Below are positions 12,215-53,469 of a stretch of 64,000 nucleotides of DNA, piece by piece. The position numbers were made by a program, and so were the translations under genes. The stretch spans positions 185,731,956-185,795,955 of the forward strand of contig CP136063.1 of the NCBI GenBank assembly GCA_032622095.1, written 5' to 3'. The notes beneath the pieces were generated by a model. It was not told the origin of the DNA. It saw only the letters and a program-made list of their open reading frames with translations, and searched no databases. Each line of letters begins with the position of its first letter. Positions within the stretch are counted from its first letter, which is position 1. This DNA is from Siphonodentalium dalli (taxonomy: Eukaryota > Mollusca > Scaphopoda > Gadilida > Siphonodentaliidae).

Positions 12215-41300
<29,086 letters not shown>

Positions 41301-41835
41301 ATTTTCAGCCTCTCTTGTGTAAATAGTCTTTTCTTTTGGAATCTTATATTATGGAATACTTTTCCTAAATTATTTAGAGCACCACCATCAAGCAAATTTT
41401 AAATTAGCCAGCTTGTCAAATGAGTAGATATAAATCACATTTTATCCATATAAAGTGACCAAACTTTATTTATATCAGTCTTCTTTGATAGGTCTGACTC
41501 ATCATTAAAAAAGTAAGGTTGAACAAAATATCAGATCTGATGAGCAAGTTTGGGACAGAAAACTGCATGTATTCGTATTGACTTCACTTGAAAAACAAAC
41601 TGTTGGTTGATTTGATTTGGATGGCAAGAAAACAGCTTGCTTACCTATAAATGTCTAATTTTGATTGGCAATCACAAGTGTGAGCTAATTCCTAGAGGCC
41701 AGTGAAGTAATGGGTGGGAAATGATAAGCCATTAACTATCACTGGCTTAATTGATAGTAACCAAAATAAATCTGATTATTCAGTTTATTTAGACTTTGTA
41801 GAAGAAAAACTCGGCTGACCATGATAATAATTTTA
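41301..41835. other. PPP1R42: Probable PPP1R42 3' UTR and flank
   Basis: The first plus-strand AATAAA after the stop is at 41765-41770. No other feature recognised before the family E copy. Confidence 0.35.
41765..41770 (+). terminator. Candidate polyadenylation signal AATAAA
   Basis: First canonical hexamer downstream of the proposed stop (465 bp). In AT-rich sequence it may be fortuitous. Confidence 0.3.
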
Positions 41836-42222
41836 TTAACCCTTTACCCAACAAACCGGCCAAAACCGGCCAAATAAAGCTTCAACAGCCTAAAATATCT
41901 TCGGTCTGTCTCAATAGAACCATACACATATGGATATCATTGGAACCGGCTCCTTGACCACATTGTGATAGTTACAGTTATGCCCTGTGCCAATGCATTC
42001 TCTTATATATGCGAGTCGACCATAGGTCGCCTCGCATATATAAGAGAATGCATTGGCCTAAAAACACTTTTTACCATTTTTTCTTACAATCTTTAACAAT
42101 TTTATAATTTTTAATGTGTTAAGCCAATGCATTCTCTTATATATGCGAGGCGACCTATGGTCGACTCGCATATATAAGAGAATGCATTGGCACAGGGCCC
42201 TTCTGTTTGGGTAAAGGGTTAA
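41836..42222. mobile_element. Family E piggyBac-like MITE
   Basis: Same layout as 39129-39517, differing by only a handful of substitutions and small indels, with TTAA at both ends. Confidence 0.92.
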
Positions 42223-42446
42223 TATTGGTTATTTTATCTCTTCTAGACACTGTAAGTTAGCATTAAATAAACGTTATTACACAACATAGTATGTCCCAAC
42301 ACATTCTTGATAAAGGAGTGTTTATATGAATCTGCTGTGTCCATTGCATTGTTTGAAATTGGAATATATACCTTACTCATATTTAAATTTGTGCAGTAAT
42401 AATTGACTCATGGGTTTATACCAAACCATAGAAAAAATTAGAGAGC

Positions 42447-42663
42447 TACAGTAATGCTCTAATTAATCGACCTCTTAACCAAAGCAGAATTATGGGTAAC
42501 TTTTCAGGATTTAGTCGGAAATATGGCTTGTTGCCATTCATCGGAAAGCTCTCCCCGAGAGCTTTCCGATGAATGGCAACAAGCCATATTTCCGACTAAA
42601 TCCTGAAAAGTTACCCATAATTCTGCTTTGGTTAAGAGGTCGATTAATTAGAGCATTACTGTA
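42447..42663. mobile_element. Family A palindromic MITE, near-perfect
   Basis: TACAGTAATGCTCTAATTAATC to GATTAATTAGAGCATTACTGTA with centre AGCTCTCCCCGAGAGCT. Arms carry CTCTTAACCAAAGC. Confidence 0.95.
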
Positions 42664-42858
42664 TATGTCAATGTGTCACATGCAATACGGAATTTTGGAC
42701 AGAATAGACTGAATAGATTTTATTTACATGATATCACAAAGTGATGAATCATGGTAAAATCTTCAAATTAGTTTAAGAAATACGCATATTCCAGGATGAC
42801 AGTGCACAAAAGTACATCTCCATATATATCCACAATATGTGAGTGACACTGTAGTCAT

Positions 42859-43074
42859 AAAGTAATGCCCGTAGTATATGACCCTTTAACCACAGCATAA
42901 TTATAGGAAATTTTTCAGGATTTAGTCGGAAATATGGCTCGTTTCCATTCATCGGAAAGCTCTCCCTGAGAGCTTTCCGATGAATGGCAGCAAGCCATAT
43001 TTCCGAGTCTATCCTGAAAAATTTCCCATAATTCTGCTGTGGTTTAGGGGTCGATTATTTAGGACATTACTGTA
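42859..43074. mobile_element. Family A palindromic MITE, diverged
   Basis: AGTAATGCCCGTAGTATATG left arm and GATTATTTAGGACATTACTGTA right arm. More substitutions than neighbouring copies, so older. Confidence 0.9.
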
Positions 43075-43932
43075 CATGCAGTCTGATTTAATCATATATC
43101 AACCTAACTATTTGAAATACATGCAATCAAGTGTACATAACTATTTAAATATCAGAATGATTAATTGGAACATATAAACTGCACCCCTCTCCACAACAAA
43201 ATGATGATGCAGTTATGTTCTACTCGATGTATATTTTTTGGTGTGGTGGTCTTTAATATTCACATGTATCTTCAGGAACGATTATGAACTTAAACTTTCA
43301 TCAGATACAGGACTTATAAAAAAATATTTTTTGGCAGTTTTTGGCAGCACGGCACACAAATTCAAAACTGAGCCAAAAATAGTACTGCGCGAATTTAAAT
43401 ATGAGTAAGGTAAGCAACCCCACTGAGGCGTTCACATATTCATGATGCATTCGTTACTTTGTATCCGTTAATTGACACCTTTTCGCATAATGAACCCCGA
43501 CAAATAATTACTACAAATACATGTAGGGTACTATGTCACTAGAGTTTGTGTTCTTTATATTCATTGTCGTTTTTCAACAAAACTCACAAATACATCATCT
43601 AATAATAAGTTCGCGATCATTTCTCAGCTCATCAATGTGGGAGATGACTCTGAGATTATGTCCTTAATTGTGATTGCCATGTGGCCTTAATTTTTACCTA
43701 TTAGTGGTAATCGTTCGTCATGAATTGCAAGAATCTTGCCAAACACACAGCGCTATGACCTGATAACAACATAATTACTGCGAGTGGCAAGCACGATTGT
43801 CTCACAAACGGACTCGTTGTCATCAATTCTGCGAAAAGCTTTTTGGACCCTACGACAATATTATGACTACAAATAGCTATTCGTAATAATTATTTGTCTT
43901 TGTTCATGATTTGAAAGGTGTCTAATGCTACA
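43075..43932. other. Intergenic, no gene recognised
   Basis: AT-rich unique sequence between MITEs. Confidence 0.35.
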
Positions 43933-44136
43933 TACAGTATTGCCCTAAATAATCAACTCCTTAATCACAGCAGAATTATGGGTAATTTTTCAGGAATTAG
44001 TCGGAAATATGGCTTGTTGCCATTCATCGGAAAGCATTCCGATGAATGGAAACAAGCCATATTTCCGACTAAATCCTGAAAAATTACCCATAATTCTTCT
44101 GTGGTTAAGGAGTCGATTATTTAGGACATTAATGTA
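43933..44136. mobile_element. Family A palindromic MITE
   Basis: TACAGTATTGCCCTAAATAA to TTATTTAGGACATTAATGTA, centre shortened (GGAAAGCATTCC). Confidence 0.9.
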
Positions 44137-44208
44137 ATACCTAACACATACTGTTATACCATTATATGGCTTTGAATAATGTGTGTCATAATGTTTCCAT
44201 AGCGGTTC

Positions 44209-44394
44209 TTTTTTTAATCGATTAAAGATGGGCAGATTAGTCTATGCAATGGGGGAAATTTGAGGCATACTTGTCAGAATAAAGGTTGGGACTTAACTCC
44301 GATCTGGAAACTTGGGTTTTATCCTAGAATTTGACTATAACAGACAGATTGGGGTTATTGCATTTATTCTAATATCGAATGCATCAGCCACAAT
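44209..44394. repeat. Family H fragment
   Basis: The 3' half resembles 37800-37920 (AACAGACAGATT, GCATTTATTCTAATATCGAA). Cut off by the adjoining family B element. Confidence 0.45.
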
Positions 44395-44648
44395 CAAGCC
44401 TTGAAATAGTGTGTTTGTCATTTGCAGAATGAGGTCCCCAGAGGGTGAATTTAGTGATGCTACCCCGCATAGCGGGCCAGCATCACCAAATTCACCCTCT
44501 GGGAACCTCATTCTGCTGAGGTGTAAGCAGAATGAGGTTCCCAGAGGGTGAATTTGGTGATGCTAGCCCACTATGCGGGGTAGCATCACTAAATTCCCCC
44601 TCTGGGGACCTCATTCTGCAAATGTCAGACACACTATTTCAAGGCTTT
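44395..44648. mobile_element. Family B hAT-like MITE
   Basis: CAAGCCTTGAAATAGTGTG to CACTATTTCAAGGCTT with four GAATGAGGT arms. Closely similar to 14706-14959, but no clear target duplication. Confidence 0.88.
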
Positions 44649-44841
44649 CATCTTACCTTCTTTCGAGATGGTTCCTGGATGAGCAAGAAAATTAGAAAAA
44701 TTAAGATTTTTAAAATTCTGTTCTGACAGTCCTTTTTTGGACTCATAGGGTGTACATGTATTCAAATCTGTGTTCTTGATTGTTCGCGAAAGACACCTTA
44801 GTAACCAATACTGAATACCGCAAACATGTTCTTGACAACTC

Positions 44842-44942
44842 GAACACCCGAGAATGGGCTGGGAACACTTGAGAATTGGTCTGGGAACATCCGAGAACTG
44901 GGCTGGGAACACCCGAGAACTGGGTCGGGAACACCCGAGACT
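44842..44942. repeat. ~22-bp minisatellite, about four units
   Basis: Units of the type GAGAACTGGGCTGGGAACACCC. Overlapping frames on both strands here are repeat translations. Confidence 0.85.
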
Positions 44943-45679
44943 TCATGTTCACAGGTTTGGATTCTCACTCCCCAAATTTGGACCCGAGACATGTTCTTTG
45001 TCTCTTCCTGGCCTATTATTTGGTATTCTCATAGCCAAGAACCTGTTCGTGGTATTCACAGAAGAGCATGGATTCGAAACAACCATAATGTAATATATAT
45101 TTGACAGGCCAACAAAAAAAAAACACTGTTTCAACTCTTTTATTTTCTCAAATTCTGTGATGTGATGTAGAAATGAGCAATTGTGATATTATTTTTTTTA
45201 TAATTGACATTGTAACAGGGAAACCCTTGTGAATGATGTCTCACTGTTAATGTTATACATTGTAGTTTATTTTTAATAGTTTTCACATGTTCACAGTATT
45301 ATATAAGATGGTTGTTCAATGTTTGAAATGATTCATTGCTTCAATGGAATAAATTATAAAAACTTATATTATTCATTTATTTCATGTCAAAAATAATAAA
45401 AACAAGATTGAAGGTATTTTAATCATGGGAATGCCGTCCAGGGTCCAATGGTTTCGGACAAACCCATCATGAAAAATACAGAACCAATTTTATCTGAAAA
45501 TAGCATGGCTTTGTGAGTGTTCAATAGACCTTCAGATCGACTATAAAACCAGCTTAGATTGAATGGGCCTAAAAAGGAACCCTCAGACCAACGATGATTC
45601 GTCTACGATGAACTGCTCAAATTATTTGCTGTGGTTACCACAGCTTTGATCTCAAACTATAGCCCTTCCAAAATCTCAC
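44943..45679. other. Intergenic, no gene recognised
   Basis: No feature recognised. Confidence 0.35.
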
Positions 45680-45854
45680 ACCCCCTTGCATATATAAGAG
45701 AATGCACTAGCTTACAAGGACAAGGTAAATATTGTTAGGCCAATGTATTCTCTTATATATGTGAGGTTCCCTATGGGAGACTCATCTATATAAGATAATG
45801 CATTGGCACAGGGTTTTCGCAAATTTCAGGAAGGGCCAGTCATGGAAGGGTTAA
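45680..45854. mobile_element. Family C MITE, one end truncated
   Basis: Inverted relative to most copies: TATATAAGAGAATGCACTAG through TGGAAGGGTTAA. The CAGC-rich end is missing. Confidence 0.8.
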
Positions 45855-46069
45855 TATAAAATATTAAATAAGCGCTATACAATTGATCAAATTTACATTA
45901 AAATCAAATTAAAAATTGGCAAAACTAGTTAGCTTGTTTTTCATATAATGCTTAAAGCATTTGTCCCCACATCTGGTTGTAACCCACAATCTGATTGGTT
46001 AGTAGAGCAGCTTATATAATATATAATACTCATATATAATCATGTTGGCCACAGGTTGTGTCGATGGAT

Positions 46070-47030
46070 TCAAATATGACATCCAAGATGGCCACTAACG
46101 GCCGTGTTTTTTAACTAAATTTGACGACTCCCATCTAGTGGTCACCTCGAAAAGCCATATGGAATATTTAGTGACAATTGGATGAGAGATGTGGCCTGCA
46201 GGGTATGCGAAGATATGCAAAGAGTAAAATCCAAGATGGCCAGCACCAATGGAGTGGCTACAGGGTTAGCCCCCCCCACCCCTAGTCAGGGAAGTCTGCA
46301 ATAGTCAGCCTGGTAGCTTCCGGGATCATGTTGACCCATCAGGGATCATAGCCCCTGAATCTGGGAAATTCTGGCATCATCCCTGGCTGGTGGCGGCCAT
46401 GTTTTTCAATTGAATTTGGAAAAGTTTAATGGCTTCCATCTAGTGGTCACCCAGAAGATCCATTTGAAGTTTGGTGTCGATTGGTTGAGGGATGTGGTTT
46501 CTAGGGCGTGCCAAAGGATTTAGTCATAGAAATAAAAGTAAAATCCAAGATGGCTGCCAGAGGCCATGCTTTTCATCGAAATTCATTGAAATACGATAGC
46601 TCGCATCTGGAAGTGACCCTGAACATGACAACTAATTTTCTCGAAACAATTCTCCGATAAATGCAGAAAGTGGTGATGGATTTAAATGTGAATCCAAGAT
46701 GGCCATGTTTTTTTAACAAATTAAAAAAAAAATTATGGCTCCCATCTAGAGGACACCCAGAAGATCCATATGAAGTTGTATGAGGAATGTGGTCTGTAGG
46801 GTGTGCCAAAGGATTTAGTCATGCAAAGAGTAAAATCTAAGATGGTTGCTGGCAGCCATGTTTTTCATCGAAAATCATTCAAATACGATAGCTCCTATCT
46901 AGAGGTGACCCTAAACATGAATACTAATTTTCAAAACAATTCTCCGATAAATACAGGATGTGCCTACGGATTCAAATGTGAAATCCAAGATGGCTGCTGG
47001 CGGCCTTGTTTTTTAACAAATTTCGGAAGG
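46070..47030. repeat. Family G array, ~150-170-bp units
   Basis: Landmarks AAATCCAAGATGGC, GGCTCCCATCTAGTGGTCAC, CCAGAAGATCCATATGAAG, GGGATGTGGCCTGTAGGG and GCCAAAGGATTTAGTCATGC recur about six times. A second array lies at 60815-61640. Decayed, with no coding potential. Confidence 0.8.
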
Positions 47031-47598
47031 TCCCCACCCTGCATCAAGTTTTCCTCATGAAAACACAGGTATTTATTTTTAGAGGCCTAACATAAAAATA
47101 TTTCCAAAATTCTTGACACCTGACAAACACAGGACAATCATGGCTAAGACCAGATCCAAATCCCCGACACCTGTCATCACAGGGTAAAATCATGAAAAGT
47201 TCTATTCTAATGACATCACACCAGGTGATTGAAAACCTGGCACAAATCTTACATGATGTTATCAAACAGGTGGCTCAGTATATTGAGACTAACATGATGA
47301 CATCACATCGTCATGGTGCTGGACATTGAAGTTAACAAATGTTGGAAACTGGAAGCTGTCAATGAACTGAAAATAAATAGCCCACTGACATCCAACAATT
47401 TGTTTCCATTGGTGCACTGATCGCTCATTATGATATATCCAGCTGAAAAGCAACACTGCATGGTGCCCATCATATTCAAATGAGATTAATTATGAAACAT
47501 TTTGTGTGACTCTGTGGCCCAGAATACACGTAGAAGCTTTATACTGGAGCGTGGCTGACAAATTTCAGTGGCATCTACAAGTGTATAGATCATGCATT
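47031..47598. other. Intergenic, no gene recognised
   Basis: A loose doublet around TTGACACCTGACAAACACAG and CCGACACCTGTCATCACAG (47113-47182). Nothing else. Confidence 0.35.
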
Positions 47599-47829
47599 TA
47601 AACCCTTCCATGACTGGAGCTTCCTAAAATTTTGCGAAAACCGTGTGTCAATGCATTCTCTTTATATATGAGAGTCTCATATTTTAGAAAATGCATTGGC
47701 CTAACATTATTTACCTTGACCTTTTAAGCCAGTGAATTCTCTTATAATGTAAATGCGAGGATGTGAGAATGCACTGGCACATGATCTTTAATGCTGCACC
47801 AGTGCAGCTTCCATCATGAAAGGGTTCAT
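47599..47829. mobile_element. Family C MITE, decayed hairpins
   Basis: TAAACCCTTCCATGACTGGAG to TCATGAAAGGGTT. Both hairpins are shortened by deletions. Confidence 0.85.
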
Positions 47830-48170
47830 TATAGGTCCTAAAGTGAATAGAAAACAGAATAATGGCTGATGTTTTATTCACAAATGAAGCAATGGTATGA
47901 AAAGGAAGCATTTTGATCATGTTATGATGAAGAAATATCAACATATAGCACCAGATTCACATGAACATTCATTCGCGATGATGAGGTTAAATTTTCGGCT
48001 GATAGGACAAGCTCAGATATGATAATAAAGAATGAAATAGCAGATAAGAAAACAAACATGCAAAGCTAAAAACATAAACAATAAATATATATTAAACTGA
48101 ATCTTTACAACAGAAAGTGAAACTCCTTGCATAATGAAAGTAATTTCTGGATTCCATGTTTGACGAGACA

Positions 48171-48317
48171 TACAGTAATGCTCTAAGTAATCGACTTCTT
48201 AACCACAGCAGAATTATGGGTAACTTTTCAGAACAAGCCATATTTCCGACTAAATCCTGAAAAGTTACCCATAATTCTGCTGTGGTTAAAAAGTCGATTA
48301 CTTAGAGCATTACTGTA
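48171..48317. mobile_element. Family A MITE, centre deleted
   Basis: TACAGTAATGCTCTAAGTAATC to GATTACTTAGAGCATTACTGTA, 147 bp. Confidence 0.9.
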
Positions 48318-48466
48318 GTATGTATGCTGGGTATTCGGGTCGGCAAATAGTGGTCAGTCAGCATTAAGCCGATTTCAGTGGGTACATCTAAAAATAGTGG
48401 GTTAACGATGTTTGGTTATATCTTGGAAGGGATATTTTTGGCTCAGTAATTTGGCCTATGGACCAG

Positions 48467-48679
48467 TTAACCCTCTCATGATGGGAGCTGCGCTAGTGCA
48501 GAACTAAAGACCCTGTGCCAGTGCATTCTCTTCTATATGCGAGTCTCCCATATGGAGCCTCGCATACACAAGAGAATGCACTGGCTGAGACGCCCTATGG
48601 GCGACTTGCATATATAAGAGAATGCATTGGCACAGGGTTTCCATTAAATTTCCGGAAGCTACAGTCATGAAAGGGTTAA
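48467..48679. mobile_element. Family C MITE
   Basis: TTAACCCTCTCATGATGGGAG to TCATGAAAGGGTTAA, TTAA at both ends, spacer between hairpins largely lost. Confidence 0.9.
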
Positions 48680-49605
48680 CTGATAGTATAATAACCCAGC
48701 ACACAGAGCAGCATATAAGAATCGTACATACATTCTAATTGAGAAATTTATATAGAAAACGTTATTCTAAAAAATTCCCCCCCCCATAATTTGGCTTATA
48801 TAAATGTCTTTTTTATGGACAAACGTTCTATGTTGTAGACAAATGTCATCTGAGATAAATCGTCTTGACCGATAGCAAAGTCAGTTTTACATGTGTGAAA
48901 AATGAACTTTTTCAGGGGTAGGTACTGTCTCGAAAATATGCATGGATTGTAGCATATTTGAAAAGTAACATGAGCAGTAAATAGCATTCGAAGACCATAT
49001 GAACACCAAATGCTATTTTCAGTCATTTTTTTGGATACAGCAGCTCTATAAAAATTCTATTTTCATGAGGAAATCAATACTGAATCGACAATATCTCACT
49101 ACGCATCAACTCCAAGGTGTTTTTACAAGATGAGACAAAAACCATGCGGAAATCACAAGCTTCGTATGGGGGAAAACTCATAAAATTCACATTATCACCA
49201 TAAAGTCATCTGTTGGAATGCATGTATGATTCATATACATTCTAGTATCCAATGGGCAATCACAGTCCCAGTTAACTAAACCATTTGCGCAAATCTATGG
49301 CATTAAATATCCATCCAAATACACAAAGGAAAAGTGTCATGTCGATGACTCTTACCCGTACACCTTTGATAAAGAGAGTGTCAAATAAGATGCACATTGT
49401 ATTTTGTCTATTATGTATACTTAAAACAAATTGTCCAATATTCATTGTTGCAACACTGGTGCTACAGGTTAGAAGGAAGTTCAGGAACTAAATATTTTCC
49501 ATAAACCTCTGTGTTACTGTTTGATCACTCCCACACTAATTGTGTGAGATCTGAAGTGCATGACTGATGAAGACAACTCTTCTTAAATGTTGTGAAACAG
49601 AGTAG
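48680..49605. other. Intergenic, no gene recognised
   Basis: No repeat family or coding element recognised. Confidence 0.35.
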
Positions 49606-49794
49606 TACAGCAATGCCCTAAGTAATCGACTCCTTAACCACAGCAGAATTATGGGTAACTTTTCAGGATTTAGTCGGAAATATGCTTGTTGCCATTCTGA
49701 TGAATGACAACAAGCCATATTTCCAACTAAATCCTGAAAAGTTACCAATAATTCTGCTGTGGTTAAGGAGTCGATTACTTAGGGCATTACTGTA
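49606..49794. mobile_element. Family A palindromic MITE
   Basis: TACAGCAATGCCCTAAGTAATC to GATTACTTAGGGCATTACTGTA, centre partly deleted. Confidence 0.9.
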
Positions 49795-50411
49795 CTTTTA
49801 ACCCATGCATTTTTAGACGTTTCAGCATAAATTTTCAACACTACCGCACTTTATGTCATAACTCAATAAAATTTGTTACGGATGACCATCATGAGGGCTT
49901 TCAGAGAAGTATCCAATGATGTTGCTTGATTTTCAGTTCTAGAGTTATTTCTTTTTGTTCATTCAGAATGTTGATTTTTCGACCTTCCAATACATAGGTT
50001 ATCGGATCTCTGTGAAATGTTGTAAGGATATTGGCCATCAGGAGGGCTTGCAAAGAACCCATTGATGTTATCAGAAATGGTCACAGTTCAGTGATTTTTC
50101 CACTAAATGTATGCCCACACTATGCAATATGTTGCCATGTAAGGGTATGCACCAGGCGACAGTCCAGCTCTTGTTGGCAATGGATATTCCACCAAAAATC
50201 AACAGTCAATATAAATGAATGTCAGTTGACTACAGAATTGAGATTCTTATGATTTACCTACATAAAATAATATATATAATATATATCATGACATACTATT
50301 GATGAAAATGATGAGAGTCTGTTATTTATACTGTCCAGCAGTTAATAATACAATGAGGAAACAGCCCATCATAAAACAACTTTAGCAACCACGGTTACGA
50401 ACTTAAAAGAT
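49795..50411. other. Intergenic, no gene recognised
   Basis: No feature recognised apart from a TATATA stretch near 50270. Confidence 0.35.
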
Positions 50412-50592
50412 TAACCCATTCTAACTGAATTGATTCTCTCATTCAGCTATAAAAGTATACATTGGAATGGTCTATTATTTATTTGATGGGATGTTCAGTT
50501 AATAAAAGCAGACGACAGATAGGTAGTGTCACTAAATTCACCCTCTTAATTCTGCTGTGGTTAAGGAGTCGATTATTTAGGGCATTACTGTA
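50412..50592. mobile_element. Chimera of families I, B and A
   Basis: The I-type left end (TTAACCCATTCTAACTGAAT, ATACATTGGAATGGTCTAT) runs to about 50520. Then come 24 bp of B (GTGTCACTAAATTCACCCTCT), joined directly to the right arm of A (AATTCTGCTGTGGTTAAGGA to GCATTACTGTA). Confidence 0.75.
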
Positions 50593-50810
50593 CTTTTTGT
50601 CTGATAGGCTGCTTCCAGTAAAATGATAAAAAAAAATAAAGATAAGAACAAAATCACTCATTCAACTTTAAGACAAATTTCTGGCATTCAAAAATAGATT
50701 TATTGATACATTCAACTCAAAGAAACATGAAATCAGGCAAATAATCTCAATCATGGTTCTTCCAAATTGTCACGAATATCCTAACTTTTTGAGGAAATAA
50801 GTTCAGAGGT

Positions 50811-51052
50811 ATCCCTTCCATGACGAGCTTCCTGAAATTTTGTGAAAACCTGCATTCTCTTATATATGCGAGTCGCCTAAGGGCGCCTCGCAAACATAAG
50901 AGAATGCATTGGCCTAACAATATTTACTTTGCCCTTGTAAGCCAGTGCATTCTCTTATATATGCGAGGCTCCCTATGGGAGATTCGCATATATAAGAGAA
51001 TGCACTGGCACATGATTTTTAATGCTGCACCAGTGTACCGTCATGAAAGGGA
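50811..51052. mobile_element. Family C MITE
   Basis: ATCCCTTCCATGACGAGC to GTCATGAAAGGGAT. The outermost bases are ATCCC/GGGAT rather than TTAACCC/GGGTTAA. Confidence 0.85.
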
Positions 51053-51140
51053 TATATACAACTCAGGGTACCGTAAATCATATCTTCAAAACCGGTACTG
51101 AAATGAAGTGAAATATTATGTAAAGATGATAAGTTCAATG

Positions 51141-51566
51141 TTGCAAATAGTGTGTCTGTCATTTGCAGAATGAGGTCCCCAGAGGGTGAATTTAGTGACG
51201 CTATCCCGCACAGCGGGCTAGCATCACCAAAGTTACCCTCTGGGGACCTCATTCTGCTCAGGCCTCAACTGCTATGGGAGACATATGATCAGTTTTTAAG
51301 TTCCCCAGTTGATGTTTAGTCATTAGTCACTTCGATTATGCATTTCATCTTCTGCAAATTAGGGGATTTAGAAACTGAAGAGAAGGGAAAAAGTAACTAA
51401 AAACAATGTTTATTAATTTGAGACTATAGATACTTCCCAGAAGATGAGGCTTAAGCAGAACGAGGTCCCCAGAGGCTGAATTTGGTGATGGTAGCCCGCC
51501 ATGCGGGATAGCATCACTAAATTCACCCTCTGGGGACCTCATTTTGCAAATGACAGACACTCTGGA
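51141..51566. mobile_element. Family B hAT-like MITE, long variant
   Basis: The GTGTGTCTGTCATTTGCAGA end and its inverse, four GAGGTCCCCAGAGG arms and the AACTAAAAACAATGTTTATT spacer. Confidence 0.85.
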
Positions 51567-51715
51567 TCTCCTGTGGCAATTTGTAAGGTCATTTACATAC
51601 ATGATGGTAATTATTGACAAGATCTAACCTATAATGACTGAACAGTGTGAAAATAATGGATCAGTTTCATTACTTGTAAGTAATATAATGATGGTCATAA
51701 ATAATATGAAGCTTG

Positions 51716-52859
51716 TTAACCCTTTCATGATGGGAGCTGAGCTGGTGCAGCATTAATGATCATGTGCCAGTGCATTCTCTTATATATGCGAGTCTCCCAT
51801 AGCAGGGGTTCCGCTAGGGGGTAGGGGAATTGGGCCGGTAGCCGTCAAGGGGAAAAATCCAGGTAAAAGTAGCCTATTTTAGCACTGGTTGATCTACTTT
51901 CGTTATATCGGCCAATAGAATCGTGTGAGAGTAGAAATGGCACATTGTTTTGTTCCATTTCTGCCCAAGTGCCAAGCTATCAAACCTTATACATGTACCT
52001 GTAACTTTAAAACTAGTAAAAATTTATTAGAATTAAATTAATTTACGAAGTACAGAACACCAGTAATTTGGATCCCGAGTTAAACGTGCTCGTTAATGTT
52101 AAAAGACTCACTGTGGAAGACCGAGCAGATATTTCGGATGCATAACATAATCGGAATATATTTTAGCAGCTGCAGTGTAAATATAGAAGGCTGATTACAT
52201 ATCTGGCCGATGAGTATTCTTTGTGGGCAGTGGTAAGATGCCTTGATGCCCGGTGCGGCTACTCCCACATTTCTCTCTCGCTCTATTACAAAGTGAACAC
52301 TATATTTTGCGGTATAAAACATGACAGGTACGATTAAAATACTGCTCTTTTGCATAACATAACCGGGTACTAACCGCAACGTAACTAACCAGCCTCAAAG
52401 GCATAGCTTCTAGCGATGTCAGTTCCAATCACTTCCTGTTTCAATTTTCTGTATAACAACGCGTTTAGAGTGTGTACACTCACAAGATATAAAATAAATT
52501 CACCTTTTAAAATTCCTTAGTACTATTCCAACAAAATTCAGAAGTTTTAAACATCTTTATACCTTTATAGACATGCAGTATGTCCTGGGGTATGGCAGAA
52601 CTTCCGCAGAAGGGAAAACTTGGTGAGGGGAACGGGGCTGTCAAGGGGACCCCCTGCCGGTATAGCGGAAACCCTGCCCATAGGGAGCCTCGCAAATATA
52701 AGAGAATGCACTGGCATACAAGGTCAAGGTAAATATTGTTAGGCCAATGTATTCTTTTACATATGCGAGGCTCCCTATGGGAGACTCGCATATAGAAGAG
52801 AATGCATTGGCACAGAGTTTTCGCAAAATTTCAGGAAGCTCCAGTCATAGAAGGGTTAA
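51716..52859. mobile_element. Family C MITE split by a hAT-like element
   Basis: Left part 51716-51802 (TTAACCCTTTCATGATGGGAG to CTCCCATAG), right part 52677-52859 (CCCATAGGGAGCCTCGC to AGAAGGGTTAA). Removing 51803-52676 restores a standard C layout. Confidence 0.9.
51803..52676. mobile_element. Non-autonomous hAT-like element, 874 bp
   Basis: The ends CAGGGGTTCCGCTA and TAGCGGAAACCCTG are inverse. CCCATAG flanks both sides (51796-51802, 52677-52683), a 7-8-bp duplication. Subterminal GTCAAGGGG recurs near both ends. No transposase frame is visible. Confidence 0.88.
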
Positions 52860-52906
52860 ATTACTGAACAGTGAGAATCAGCGAAATGTCTTTATTGGGA
52901 GTGTTA

Positions 52907-53147
52907 TTAACCCTTTCATGGTGGAAGTGGCGCTGTTGCAGCATTAAAGATACTGTGCCAGTGCATTAATTCTCTTATCTGTGCAAGGCTCACATAGGGA
53001 GCCCATATTCCATATATAAGTGAATGCACTGTCTAGGCCAAGCTATTCCCTTATATATGTGAAGCACCTATGGCGGACTCACATATATCATATATCAGAG
53101 AATGCATTGGGCAAAATTGCAGGGAGCTCCAGTCATGGAAGGGTTAA
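52907..53147. mobile_element. Family C MITE
   Basis: TTAACCCTTTCATGGTGGAAG to CATGGAAGGGTTAA, TTAA at both ends, hairpins decayed. Confidence 0.88.
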
Positions 53148-53254
53148 TAATGAAATAAGAACAAAGGCAGTCTCTTTAATACCATCATTATTTACTTAAA
53201 ATTTATTAAATCCACGGAGTATAGTAGATTTATCCATTTGTAAATAAAGTTATC

Positions 53255-53469
53255 TTAACCCTTTCAGTGCCAAGTCCAATTTTTGTATCAACCCATATTT
53301 CCTTGATCATTTTTCAAATTTATTGATTATAAATATGTGATACATTGATGGAAACAGCTCTAAGAGCACTTTCCATCAATGTATCACATTATTATAATCA
53401 ATAAATTTGAAAAATGATCAAGGAAATATGGGTTGATACAAAAATCGGACTTGGTACTGAAAGGGTTAA
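53255..53469. mobile_element. Family D piggyBac-like palindromic MITE
   Basis: The left arm TTAACCCTTTCAGTGCCAAG then TTTTTGTATCAACCCATATT mirrors the right arm AATATGGGTTGATACAAAAA then CTGAAAGGGTTAA. The centre is TCCATCAATGTATCACATTA and its inverse. Another copy is at 62684-62846. Confidence 0.92.

Noticed and set aside
44826-45104. Frames with a repeated WEH/NTREL-type peptide
   Set aside because: Produced by the 22-bp minisatellite.
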